NCBI GenBank assembly: GCA_035041965.1
Contig: JAPYMA010000054.1
Location: 20,210 to 84,209, forward strand
DNA from: Anisakis pegreffii
Taxonomy: Eukaryota > Nematoda > Chromadorea > Rhabditida > Anisakidae
Direction of reading: 5' to 3'
Length of the DNA: 64,000 nt
Part shown: piece after piece, positions 34,063 to 45,986 of the stretch
Layout: each line of letters starts with the position of its first letter
Numbering within the stretch: position 1 is the stretch's first letter
Made by a program: the position numbers and the translations under genes
Notes under the pieces: model-generated
What the model saw: the letters and a program-made list of their open reading frames with translations, nothing else
Database searches by the model: none
Told to the model about the DNA's origin: nothing

Positions 34063-36925
34063 CTTTCCTGTGAACACAGCTCGCTAGAGGAAGATTTGAA
34101 GTTCGACGAGAATCGACGTTTAGGAATAGCGATTCGAGTGCACAATAATAATAACAAATGCAACCACCATAATAACAATAACAACCGCACGAAGAGGTGC
34201 GCCGAATGACCTGGTAAAAGAGATCGGGTTCGGTCGGAAATGAAATGGCCAGACTGCATATGCAAATTCGCAAGTCAAACATGGATGAGAAGAGCAATTA
34301 ACTGTGATAATTGTAATGATCTTCGAGAGGCTTATTTGCGAATGCACATTAATTAGCTTACCGAAAGTAAATTAATAAACAAAATAAATAATTTAAAAAA
34401 AACTAATTTCAAGAAACAAATAACAATAAAGAAACCACAACAATGGCTATAACAACAGTGAAACGTGGCATTAAAATTTGTTTTCGGATAAACTATATGA
34501 ACATAGTGAAAATGCATATGTGTACTGATTATTCATTCACATGCAATGAGCATGGCATGGAGACGTTGAAAGTGTTCAAAAGAAGCTGTGACAACATGAA
34601 AGTTCATTCGTATTGCAATATTATTTCATTCAGCACTTCGAGAGAAGTAGTTCCATTTCTTAAGATGACGATCTCTTTTATTAGACGAACCTCTTGAAAG
34701 ATATTTACATTCAGATAAGAGAATTACACCTGCAACCAATTCTCATCTGTTTCCTGAGATTATCTTCTTGAGAGTTCTTCTCCGGAGGCTAAAATGAGCC
34801 TCAACGGCAAATGATATTGCCGAAGAGCATCGTATGTCTCAATCAATTAAGTTTCAATGTGTTTTTAAGCATAAACGATAGCTTATCTGTTTTAAAAGTA
34901 ATGTTTACAAAGGCCTTTCACTGTACGAACAACTAATCAATCGATAAACAATCACTGCTCAAAGAATAACATATTTGCTTGATACGTACATTATGCAAAT
35001 GAACCAGCAACGTTCACAGTGCTGTGTTTATTTTCCTTTCCCTCATAAGATGCTCACTCGTAACTCTTAAGACATAAGACATTGGAGATCATCGATTGTT
35101 TTATGCCGTCACAACCGAACGAATGTCCATTTTCTTGTTTCTCCTCCTTACAATTATCCAAACTCTCAGAAATTTTCTTCTAATTCTTCCAATTGGAATC
35201 ATCTTGAGATTATCAGATAATGTCAGTCAGCATCATGGATATCTCCTCTGCATCCGAAAACGTTAGCTTGAAAGTAAGCCTGATCTCAGAAATGCAGAAT
35301 AGCCGTAGACTTATACTTATCTGCAGAATGGGTTTTTGTCAGAGCTTCACACATCCGTTGAGCTGTTATTGAAGGTGAAGATATTATTAAGCTTACGGTA
35401 TTGCTTACAGGAATGATAATTATTACTATGATTTTATTGTAGAATGAAGTTTTTGATTTAATGTTTCTCATTTGCATAATGTTCTTGGCTTGATTAGCTA
35501 TACTGAGAATGGATTGGATTAGTGTTGTGCGGGGAGTCCCCGAAATCCCCGTCCCCGTCCCCGACCATTTTTGAGCGGCGGCCATTTTCGGGGGCTCTCC
35601 CCGTCCTCGACTCATTTTGTTCTCCCCACACAACACTAGACTGAATAATTGACTAGAAGAATGAATTAGAATCAGCAAATGAGCAGCGTTGTTATTTATA
35701 GTGTAATGAAGTGTGATGAAGTGAGCAGATTGGGATGTTCATTCAAAGCTAGTCTTTGTGAGTGTATAATATATAGCCTTCAGACTGATGTGTATAACTC
35801 AACACCTAAGCTCTAAGCTCACATCGAAGACACAATGAAGATAATGTACACATTCAGTTGATTCGGCAAGATAACGATTTGTAAAAGCAACAGTTGTATT
35901 GTTCATAAGAGAACACTGGATATGCAGCATATAGCATGTGGGTGTATTTGCTATTCGGCAGAGCATTATCATCATCCGTGTGATATCTCGATATATGAAA
36001 TCACTCTCATATATCCGCTGATATCTTCTATTATACTTCCTTCTTTTTTCCATCCACTCTTCATTTTATTGTTGCATTGTTGTTTAATTTTCTGCACATT
36101 TGGGATTCAATCATCTTAATGACGAGTATATTCCTCTTTCGTAATATCGGTTTCTCCTATAGTAAGCTTGCAGTTCCATAAAATATAATACCAACTGCAG
36201 AAATTTTAGGTTCTTTGCAATTGTCTATATAGAAAATGAATTATCACATTACACGCATATTATGCAATTCCAAATTTAATTATTAGACACATTTATGTGA
36301 GCTTTGTATCCATCCATACATCCGTGTATTCATCTCAGCAATAACGATAATAATGAGAAGCCAGACTCCTTGCCGAGTCGACTCATTCGTCCGTATTTGG
36401 TTCCTTGAAATAGATAAATTCTCAAGTTTTCTGCCAGAGAATAGTATATTTCCCATAAAATTCTCCTATTCATAATGTGTTTTTGCTGTTGTAGCAATTT
36501 TATCTCAGGTACGTGAAAAATTGATCGACTCCAGTTCATGGAATGCACATGACATTTATCGTGAATTGTGTTTTTTCCTCAATTTCGATTGTTTGAAATT
36601 CGATACGAAGATCACTCTCATTGCTCAAAATAACCGCAAGAAACTGAAGCGAAATTGTTCAGAATTGTATCTGGAACTGTTCAATTAAATTTTTGTTCTT
36701 TTTTGTTGAATGAACTCGAAAATCAGGGATGTCTTCATCTCTTCTGGAGAGTCGAGACGTCCTCAACAATCATATACTCCGGAATTTTCCGTTAAAATCC
36801 AATAGATTCAATTTTCTCATTGGATATTCGGGACTTTTCGAGGCATTACGAGGAGTATCTCAAGATATTGATTTGATCAGTATTTGGAAATTTGAGGAAT
36901 TGCGATCGGAAGCAGCACAAGAAGG
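34063..36925. other. Divergent region between ZMAT2 and RSU1
   Basis: No gene is recognised in these 2.9 kb. The open frames at 34443-34697, 35799-36053 and 36729-36938 have no family similarity; the last overlaps the RSU1 start in another frame and may lie in its 5' UTR. The region contains the GC-rich miniature element at 35520-35638. Confidence 0.45.
35520..35638. mobile_element. GC-rich hAT-like miniature inverted-repeat element
   Basis: A 119-base island of C/G-rich sequence in very AT-rich surroundings. It begins tagtgttgtgcggggag and ends, reverse-complemented, tagtgttgtgtggggag, which is 16 of 17 identical. The inside contains runs such as ccccgtccccgtccccgacc. The eight bases on the left (gattggat, 35512-35519) and on the right (gactgaat, 35639-35646) agree at six positions, like a decayed 8-bp target duplication as made by hAT transposases. 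It is non-coding and therefore non-autonomous. The minus-strand frame at 35286-35678 simply runs across it. Confidence 0.7.
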
Positions 36926-39405
36926 ATGCCGACGATAAGCAAAGCTGAACGAAGTCGTGACGAGTCGAGTGCCGAGGTTGAGTATGTGGATCGGGGATTG
37001 CACTCCTTCCAGGATATCTCACATATCTGTAAGCACATCACCCTTCTCGCACCTGATCGTCAGCTTATCCAGCAGTCAAAAATCGTGCATAAAACCTCAC
37101 TGAACTGATCAAATCACCAAAAAACATCGCAAATCATTTCAAAGCAATCAATCCGTCCACACAAAATTTCAATCGACAAGAGCATCCAGCCGAAAGCCAA
37201 ATTTAATCTCTCGAAATTCAATTGAAACAATCCAATGCGATTGAACTCAGCCAAATCCCATCATTAATTGTAAATATTCAGCACCGTCACCAACCTCCGA
37301 TGAAAATATTCCTCCAAATTGATTTCATCAACATTTCTGTCGCCTTTCCCAAAAAAATATGCACATTTGAATAAATTTTGGAGCAAAATCTTTTCGTTTC
37401 TCACTGATATTTTTATTTCATTTCATTTGAAATGAAGAATGAAAATCTGAGTTTGGAAAACATAAAATTGATGGAATTAATTAGTGAATATTTGAATGCA
37501 AAATGGTATTTGCAGTTCACAACGAAGCACTAACTCGACTGACGTTAAGTCATAATAAACTCACCTCAGTGCCTGCAAACATCGCGGACCTGGTCAATCT
37601 TCAGGTGTTTTTCAGCATCATTGCTATTCTATTTTAGAATCGGTGAAGTGATCATATTCACATATCAAATAATACCTTCCAGAAGCAATTTCAAGCCATG
37701 AAATCAAGCGGAAACAAGGATAAATTCACGAATAATCTATGACATCATGAAAACTCCCTAAATAAGATCAGTATAATATTCCCAAAAAGATTTCGATTCA
37801 TAAAGTATGCAAAACTTTTCCATTGTGTTAATAGTAACGTATTAATGGGAAGAAACCAAATTTTCAATAAATGCTTTCAGAGTCTGTGAAGTAATGAAAT
37901 TTCCAACGCAAACAGCAAAATATTCCAAGAGCAAAATTGTTTCTTAAAAATATGAATAGATTTATCGAAAATTAACTCATATATGAGATTTTCCAGTCAA
38001 ACTTCCGTATCACATATGAAAAATTATGAATAAAGTATTTTCTTCTACGCTGAAACGTTGATATGTTCATTGAGAATCAATGAAATCATGCATTATGTTC
38101 TATCTGGTTTCACAATGATCGAAGACGCAGATCCATTGTGGAGATTGAATAAAAATGCAAATAGCATTTCAGGTATTAACTCTGTGGAATAATCAAATTG
38201 AGGAGCTGCCCACCTCAATTTCATCTCTCAGCAAGTTACGTATCCTCAACGTTGGGTGCGTTCACTAATCATCTCTCATCAGTTTTTATTAATCCTCGAA
38301 TGGAGTTTCTCTGTATCTGCTGCATGAGATTTGTGAACATTTTGTTATCACAAACAACAAGTTTGGTTCAGTTTTAATTCAAATTTTGGAAAATTCATCA
38401 TTTTCCTACAGAATTTCTCAGATCCCCAGTGTACTGTTGAAGAAAGGCAATTTTTGTAGCGAAAATGAGAAATTATCGCATAAAATCGACAAGTTCTGCG
38501 TGATATTCTGCCGCTTTTTTTCAGGATGAATCGTCTGAGCATTTTACCTCGTGGTTTCGGCTCGTTTCAATCGCTCGAAGTGTTGGATCTGACGTACAAT
38601 AATCTGTCAGAGAGGAGTTTACCCGGCAATTTCTTTTTCATGAGTGCGTTTCTTGTGTTAACTTATGGTGAAGTTACCAGTAATGATAATAAAGATATCG
38701 TTATCATATGAGCTCCTGGAATGATGATTCAGAGTTTCAACCATTTCAGCAAGCCTCCGTGCCCTATATTTGGGCGATAACGACTTCGAGTATTTGCCGT
38801 CGGATGTGGAAAATCTGTCGAGTCTTCAGATTTTGGTACTCAGAGAGAATGACCTCGTTGCATTACCCAAAGAAATTGCAAAGCTTTATAGGCTGAGGGA
38901 ACTGCATATTCAGGTCTGCTATTGTTATTATTATTGTTGTTGTTATTAAGATTGTTCCTAAGTGTCTGTAGTGTTATTATTATCACAATTATTCAGGGTA
39001 ATCGTCTCACAGTTCTGCCTCCAGAACTGGCTTCGCTGGATCTCATAGGACCGAAACAAGTCTTTAGACTTGAGAATAATCCTTGGGTGCAGCCCATTGC
39101 TGAGGAATTGGTTCATGGTAATCATTAGTGTTGTTGTTACTGTATTATCATTAATATCTTATTAATAATATTATGAGAATAATTGTGATATTATGATTAA
39201 ATTGATTTATATCCTCAAATTATATATCCTTTACTGTTATATCCTGAAATTGATTTCAGGTCCTCAAGCGTTGATGGATTATCTGCGCTCTGACACCTAC
39301 AAATACCAGTATGGAAGACAGGAGTCGGGCGCCCTGCCAGTACCACCGAAGTCCCGAAACAAGGACAAGAAGATCAGTAGACAGCAAAATAAGCAAGGCT
39401 GCTAG
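36926..39405 (+). CDS. rsu-1: Ras suppressor protein 1 (RSU1), leucine-rich repeats
   Basis: RSU1 binds PINCH in the ILK-PINCH-parvin complex at integrin adhesion sites. Seven exons, 36926-37028, 37516-37604, 38173-38255, 38525-38643, 38750-38913, 38997-39117 and 39260-39405, join in frame to 274 residues (human 277). The N-terminal VDRGLHSFQDI is followed by a run of leucine-rich repeats: LTLSHNKLTSVP, LTLWNNQIEELP, NRLSILPRGFGSF, LDLTYNNLSERSLPGNFF, LYLGDNDFEYLP, LVLRENDLVALPKEI and LHIQGNRLTVLPPEL. The C-terminal cap has QVFRLENNPWVQPI, DYLRSDTYKYQYGRQ and a basic tail with SRNKDKKISRQ. These match RSU1 closely. The exons respect repeat boundaries only loosely. Confidence 0.95.
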
Positions 39406-40371
39406 GCACACGCGGCTGAACTGAGCTTGCCTTTGACCCTTTTTGCATCCCATCTTCCGTGGACGAGACGAACAACGCTTCAGTCAAATTTTCTAAACAA
39501 TTATCTCATTTCCATCTTTGTTTTCCTCATTTTTTCCTCATTTTTCATTCTCATTTCGGAATTTTCCGGTCTAAATTGTGGAAATGACTTCAAAACCTCT
39601 GAATATCTTGTGATTCACTCGATACTGAAACAGTAATACTTCCAACCAGCTCAGCCGAGTACGCCTAAGAATGTTTACTTGTGCTTAATTTTCATTTATG
39701 TTATCTCTTTAACATTAACGATTTTCTACCGATATTATCATTTGTTAATACCATTTTTTCGAGGTTTCGTTGGTTTTTCTGTATTGTTGTTTTTATATTC
39801 GAACATTTATCGATAGCATTCATTGAACACTTCACAAACTCATCATCTATGCAAAACATTCAGTGCTTTTTGCAGAAATTATTGAATTGTGTGACCTTTT
39901 ATGATGTATCCATCAGGATTTCCATCTTTTTATTGTGTTTTTATGCAGTCGCTTTCTGTAAATGTTCATTTCATCAATTTTGAACTGTACCGATGTCAGC
40001 CATAATCATATTTATATTGAAATTGCATTCATTATGAGTTTAGCATTCTTTCGACTTTATTTTCTTTCAAATTTTGCTTTTTATTGCTGATGTATTCCTT
40101 CAAGGATGTCTTCCTCTTCGTTACATTTACGGAATGTGCCAAATTCGTGTAAAGTTTTTCGTTATATTATTCAACTCGTTCAGTATTCAATGAACCATTT
40201 CCTTCTTTTACCGTTTGTCAGTACATTATCAGTGAAATGTGAGCAAGTTAAATCTCAGAGGATTCCCAAGGAAGCACAATGCCATCATCTCAGAAAAGTG
40301 AGGCGATGTAATCTCTCATTATTATGGTACACAAAAGCACAACGCATTATCACTCACTGATAATCAAAAGA
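39406..40371. other. RSU1 3' UTR and intergenic region
   Basis: T-rich sequence without a supportable exon. The open frames at 39681-39983 and 40106-40360 have no recognisable features. Confidence 0.4.
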
Positions 40372-40950
40372 ATTGGCAAATCGTTTCTGAACACTCATTT
40401 ACATGAGCAAATCGACTGAACTGAGAAAGAGCGGTGTAGAGGAATTGAAATGGTATAATTTAATCGGAGAAATATGAATGAGAGTGGAGTATTGATATGG
40501 CTGGAGTGATTGAGAATTAAAGCGTGATGTATTGAAACTGTAACGCAGTCAGTTAGGTTAGGTACGAGAGTGATAAGATATCGTGGGAATTAGACGTAAA
40601 AATTGGAGAATGGTCATGGAGAACGAGGAGAACAGCCTTCATTGCAAGAACTGTTCATGATGTGCACGACTCGGCGTGAACATGCTTTACGTGCACTCAT
40701 GCACAATGGTCTACAGTGGGCTTTCGTTTGTGACTGTCACGATGTCTCATCGCTCTCGTTCCTAGTTTTGTTAACTACATTATCGTTGCATTGTGCGGTA
40801 ATGATTTTCTCATTCACTTCGATCATATCACTGATTCACTCTCATTCCTTCTACCTCCAGAAAACCAACGGTCCGCAAATTTCTCCACTGTCCAACTTCA
40901 GCAAAATTGAATTTCCAGTGAAACGAGTGTATGGGAAACAGTTTGCCACG
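40372..40950. mobile_element. Foldback element, diverged copy C
   Basis: The ends match copies A and B: attggcaaatcgtttctg on the left, and on the right gtttgccacg, the reverse complement of cgtggcaaac. Internal blocks are recognisable but decayed: gagagtgataagatatcgtgg and gacgtaaaaattggag on the left, and gatgtctcatcgctctcgtt and attcactctcattcc on the right. The centre differs from the spacer shared by A and B. The open frame at 40603-41010 lies mostly inside this element and is not counted as a gene. Confidence 0.6.
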
Positions 40951-42253
40951 ATAATATTTGACACAATCATAACAAGATGTTACTCGAAGCTGTTTTTATT
41001 TGAGAAATGATTCTTTTGAGAAAGGTTAGATGCATCCAAACGATATCGTAACATATCTATCTGTTTTTATTTTTAAAACTGACTATGAATTTAAAATGTA
41101 CAAGGTTTTTAGGTGATATATGCAGGTTAAATTTATCGTAATACATCAGCATGTTCAGTATTGCCTTCTTACTTGTTTTATTTGGAAGGTGTCGGGAAGG
41201 GACATATACTCAGTGATCACTTCAGCATTTTTCATTTCTGTAAAGACTTTGATTTGATTTGACCTATATGCATTTAACTGTGAAAATGTGATGTGAAGAA
41301 CAGAACAAAGAACAAAAGTAAACATTTATTATCAAAACAATCGTTATAATTAACAACTAAACAATGAAGAATAACAATTGTAACGATAAAATGCAGTTCG
41401 ATAGCGTATTCAATCAGATAATAATGATAAGCATTTGTCAATCATTATATCGAGCAACTGCAGCAAAAAACTCATGGATAGTGAAGAACGCATTGGGAAC
41501 TTCAAAATAAAATTCTGCAAGAACTTCATCAAGTCAATAGGATAGGTATTTCGGACAATAGGTCTTCTAAAAGAGTTTGTCTCCTTTCATGAAAATAATA
41601 TCTTTCCATAGTGCATTTCCCAAAACAATCCCTCATAATAACAGCTAAACCAAAAATTGCTCACTAACGGCACCAGCTAACTGCAATCATAAAAGCTGAA
41701 CCAAGTAACGAAAACATTAAAACTTTTTGAAACTGACAAGTAACCATCAATTAAAAGTCTCATTTCTCTCTTACTCAAAAAGAAATGATAAGACTGGAGA
41801 AAGTATCAAATTACTGATTGTGAGAGGACATAAAACTTAAAACTTAAAGCAAACATGTTTTCAGAGACGAAATGGAACAAAACAATCGCAAATTAAGATT
41901 TCAAATTTTCAACTGGGATCCAGAAATCAGACAGCATAACAAATAACTTACGTAAAGTTTAACATAATCAACTTGAGAAGGAAGAATATAATGACTACTC
42001 AAAAAATTACTGTAATTATTACGATATCAAACCATATAACTTATACGAAAATGCGAACAGAAAGCAATTTATTCAAAGTGTGCAAAGCAACGTTTTCGTA
42101 TAACAGCCACAACAACAGCAACAACAATAACCTCAACAAATGAGATTTAATCCTAAGACGGATATCAAATGATAACATCATGTAATATTGATCGAAACAC
42201 ATTCAATACCGCTCGAACAGATCACTCGATAGACTGATCAATCAATAAATCAA
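40951..42253. other. Intergenic region downstream of CCT6
   Basis: About 1.3 kb of AT-rich sequence with no exon that I can support. It includes the 3' UTR of the CCT6 gene, whose stop is at 42254-42256 on the minus strand. Confidence 0.45.
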
Positions 42254-44899
42254 TCACTGCCCTGTCCTCAGATTCGTCATTCCAGCACGCATAACCTCAT
42301 CCACCAGAAGTAAATTGCACGCAATCACGCAGCATGACGATAGACTGTTGCGTTTCACGATCACATTGTCCCATATTCCCTTCAAATAAGAACATTACAG
42401 CAATATAACAATCACAAATAATAACAAAACTCACCACTGGGTTCGTCGGCTCACCCGAGGTGATGTCCAGTCCAACGGGTATCTTTCCACCGCTCGCTAT
42501 TCTCTCTTCAGTCAGCTTCACAATCGTCTCTTGTGCATCAAAACCCGCGTTCATAGCCAAAGTCTTTGGAATCACCAATAATGCATCAGCATACGCCTAA
42601 TATCATATCATAATCATACCGACAACAAATGATACTGAAATGATAAAACAACAACAAAATCACTACCTTCACACCAAGTTTCGCACGACCCTTCACCGAA
42701 TCCGCTAATTTGTTCAACATGCAATGTGCGGCTATTTCGAATGCCCCAGCGCCCGGAACGACAGCTTCTGCAGAATGGAATCGTGAATGTTAGCAATACC
42801 TTTACACTGATAATGACCACCATAGCAAGCACACTAACAAAGAATTGTTAAATTTTTTGTCAATGTTTTCTAATCTTCCAATAGAATTTCAGAACGAAGA
42901 ATGCTTCACTCACGATCATGAAGTGTATTGAAGACAGCGCGAAGTCCATCGTGAATCGCATCTTTGATCTGTGTGATTGTATGCTTATTCGGTCCTTTCA
43001 GAAGCAGTGTTACTGACTTCGGATCACGGCATTCCTCCACGAATGTGTACTTATCTTCACCCTAAACAAAACAAAATTTTTGCTTTAATACCAAAATCCA
43101 AAAACACCGACTTCAGAATATAATCTTCTCGTAATCCCTGACACAATATTAAATCCCCAACAATCATCGCAAGAATCAAAACCTCACCAGGATGTGCTCA
43201 TAAACGCTACCGGCGTAACCCAACACGTCAGGTGTCAAATCGTCCACCGAATTCACAGCCTCACCTCCAACAGCCAACTGAAGTCTTTCCATATTTCGTC
43301 GTTTTGCACGTCTTAATGCCAATATGCCATGCTGAGCCAATAAATCCAGCGATGGAGGGTCTATTCCCTGCAATAATCATACAAATATAACACGCAAAGC
43401 AACCGTTGTCTGGAAAAAATGAAATGAAAAATTTCACAAATAAACACGACAAACCACTCAACGAAATCTCAAAATATACCTTTTGATTGATAACGACGAA
43501 TCCGCATTTCTTGCCGTCCCCCTTTCCAGCCGACACTTCATCACACACCTTCTTCTTCAGATCGACAATCTTCTGCACTCGACGCATAATGAACTCGCGC
43601 TCAGCGCCCAGTAACTTCTCACGTTCCGCAGCAGTCTTATAGAACAATCCCGAGTTCACTTCTGTTTTCTCGTATTCCAACGATACATTACACGTCAGGA
43701 TATAGGCATTCTGCACGCTCTTCGGCATATCCGGATGACGTGCGCCGTGATCGAGCACTAGACCGCGGATCAGGCTCGTATCCATATCACTCTCGTGTTG
43801 CATCTCCTTCAATTTTTACTACTTTTATTCTATTGTAGTTCTTGTTATTATCAAGAATACAATAAGTAACATTATACTCTCATTAATTTCATTTGTATAT
43901 TATTGATCTTTCCGATGTTACCGTGAATATTTCTTCATGCGTACACAAAACTAAGCCTCAAAAATAACCCAATTGATTGTGAAATGAAACGAAACGAACC
44001 TGTATTTCGATCATATGCAGATCCGGTGCCGTTTCGTTATCTCTACGTATAGCCAACACAGCATCCACAACACATTCGGTTATATGCTCGGCCAAACGTT
44101 CACTGAGTTTAGTTTTCAGTGAGGTTCTTGCCACCTGAAATGCACATCCATCTGTTATCAACACTTCATAGTAACGAATTCATCTTTCAATCGAAAACTG
44201 CAAAGGTCTCATCAAACATTATATTCATGCAATCGATTATATTAATAAAATCAGATCAAAACCAACATCAATAAGAAGAGCACGGTCTATGGCTGGTGTC
44301 ACTTTGAACGTGTCTAGCAATTCCAACGTGTTTGTGTTTGCAATCTCGAAACCTTCAGTGATCAGACGTGGATGAACACCCTGAAAGTGCAGTTCAATCA
44401 GTACAATAGTCAGCAACTTAATTCATCTATCATCCAATAACAAGTTCAAGATCTTGTCATTTGATCTGTAAAGTTATTATTGACAAACCTCAGTAACGTA
44501 GAGTTCAGCCTGTTTAAGAAGCTCCCCTATAAGAAGTACCGTCGACGTGGTGCCATCTCCCGTGATATCGTCTTGTGCCGTTGACGCCTTCGCAATCATC
44601 GCGGCAGTCGGGTGTTGAATTTGCTAAAATAATAATTTTCTGATTCAGATTATATCTCACAAATTTCTGAATTAAGAAGCAGTTAATTGCTAACTAACCA
44701 TTTCATGCAGGAGAACGTTTCCATCCTTGGTGAGTTTGATATCACCAGCACCAGAAACGAGCATTTTCATGGTGCCCTTTGGACCGAGGTTCGTGCGCAT
44801 CACCTCCTGAAGACCTCGAGCTCCGCTGATGTTCATCTCAAGCGCCGCAGCATGACGAGCCAGTTCGGCTTTGGGATTCAGACATTGAATTGATGCCAT
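42254..44899 (-). CDS. cct-6: T-complex chaperonin subunit zeta (CCT6)
   Basis: CCT6 is one of eight subunits of the TRiC/CCT chaperonin, which folds actin, tubulin and other cytosolic proteins. Ten exons, about 44899-44699, 44623-44491, 44382-44265, 44135-44001, 43806-43480, 43370-43188, 43062-42915, 42767-42668, 42596-42435 and 42379-42254, encode roughly 545 residues. Group II chaperonin motifs are present: the N-terminal [13 protein letters not shown], the ATP-binding TKDGNVLL and [15 protein letters not shown], and VVPGAGAFE in the C-terminal equatorial part. Zeta-specific stretches include [46 protein letters not shown] and [11 protein letters not shown] near the end. Only the joins at exons 7-8 and 9-10 are uncertain by a few bases. 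Confidence 0.95.
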
Positions 44900-45398
44900 C
44901 ACGAGCACTCACTTACTTTGGGTACCTCAACTTGATCAAAGTAATAACAATAATTAGAATATAGGTAAACGACAATAATGATACATGATAACATTAATTA
45001 TACTGAATTGAACACCGTTCAAATAACATAAAATATATCGAGTCAACGACGAGGATACACAATTATGGAGATTCTACTTCCAAATTCTAAAAGTTCTCTT
45101 AGTCACAGAAGAAAATCTCACGGCAACGCTTCAATTTTGATGATATTTTACTTTCAAAGCACTGATCGTGAGCTTAGACGATGGCTGAAGTGAAGAAGGT
45201 GATATATTTCCAAAGAAACTGAAGTATTTGAGAAAAGGACAGTTGATACGCATCAACTAGGGACTGAAATACTGAAATGAAAACGAAAATTTGAAAAACT
45301 TAAAATGAGTCATGAAATAATTTGTGAAATGGCTGAGTTTCTGAATAATATCAGTTAAAGCAAGCAGTATTCTCAAGTAAACACTGCCTTGGCCTAAT
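44900..45398. promoter_or_regulatory. Upstream region of CCT6
   Basis: This stretch lies between the CCT6 start and foldback copy B. It should carry the CCT6 promoter. I see no TATA-like or leader-acceptor site strong enough to name. Confidence 0.3.
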
Positions 45399-45986
45399 AT
45401 GTGGCAAAACGCCTTCTGGTGGCCATTTGATAAGAAAACGAATTAAACTGAAAATGTGAATTGAAGGAATCAGTAGAGTATGGATTTTATTGAGGAGTAT
45501 GGAATGAGAGTGAATTGAAGGATGGGAATAAGGATTGAGAAAATAGGTACAATATAATGAGAATAGAATGAAGTGGGTGGTGACAGGGACGAGAGTGATG
45601 AGACATCACGGAAATCTGACGTGAAAATGGAGAGGGAGTGTGGGGAGAGGGTTGTTTACGGGAATCTGAAAAGTGTGCATTCCTTCTGAATCGACACTCC
45701 CACTAAAAGCCATTCACCTGGATTCTATTCATTCCCCACACTCCCTCTCCATTTTCACGTCAAATTTCCATGATGTCACATCGCTCTCGTCCCTCCTACC
45801 ACCAACTTCATGAAATTCTCACTATATTATACCTATTTTCTCATTCCTTATTCCCATACTTCCAATTCACTCTCATTCCATTCCTCTCCATTAAATTCGA
45901 TTTCTACTCATTCCATCCAACCACAATCTCAATATAATTCATCCTTCCTGAAACGATATATATCCAAAACGATTCGCCACACCACA
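45399..45986. mobile_element. Foldback (MITE-like) element, copy B
   Basis: This is the reverse-complement counterpart of copy A, nearly identical over its central 400 bases, including the whole spacer from tttacgggaatctgaaaagt to ggattctattcattccccac. The ends read tatgtggcaaaacgcc on the left and gattcgccacaccaca on the right. The close match to copy A, 26 kb away, implies recent movement or recent gene conversion. The open frame beginning at 45810 corresponds to the one at 19094-19333 in copy A and is just repeat sequence. Confidence 0.8.

Noticed and set aside
35286..35678. 130-codon minus-strand frame with an Arg/Gly-rich start
   Set aside because: It reads through the GC-rich miniature element, which produces the odd composition.
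36729..36938. 69-codon frame overlapping the RSU1 start
   Set aside because: It is in another frame from RSU1 and probably lies in its 5' UTR; no similarity.
40603..41010. 135-codon frame inside foldback copy C
   Set aside because: Most of it is repeat arm and decayed spacer sequence; no transposase motif.
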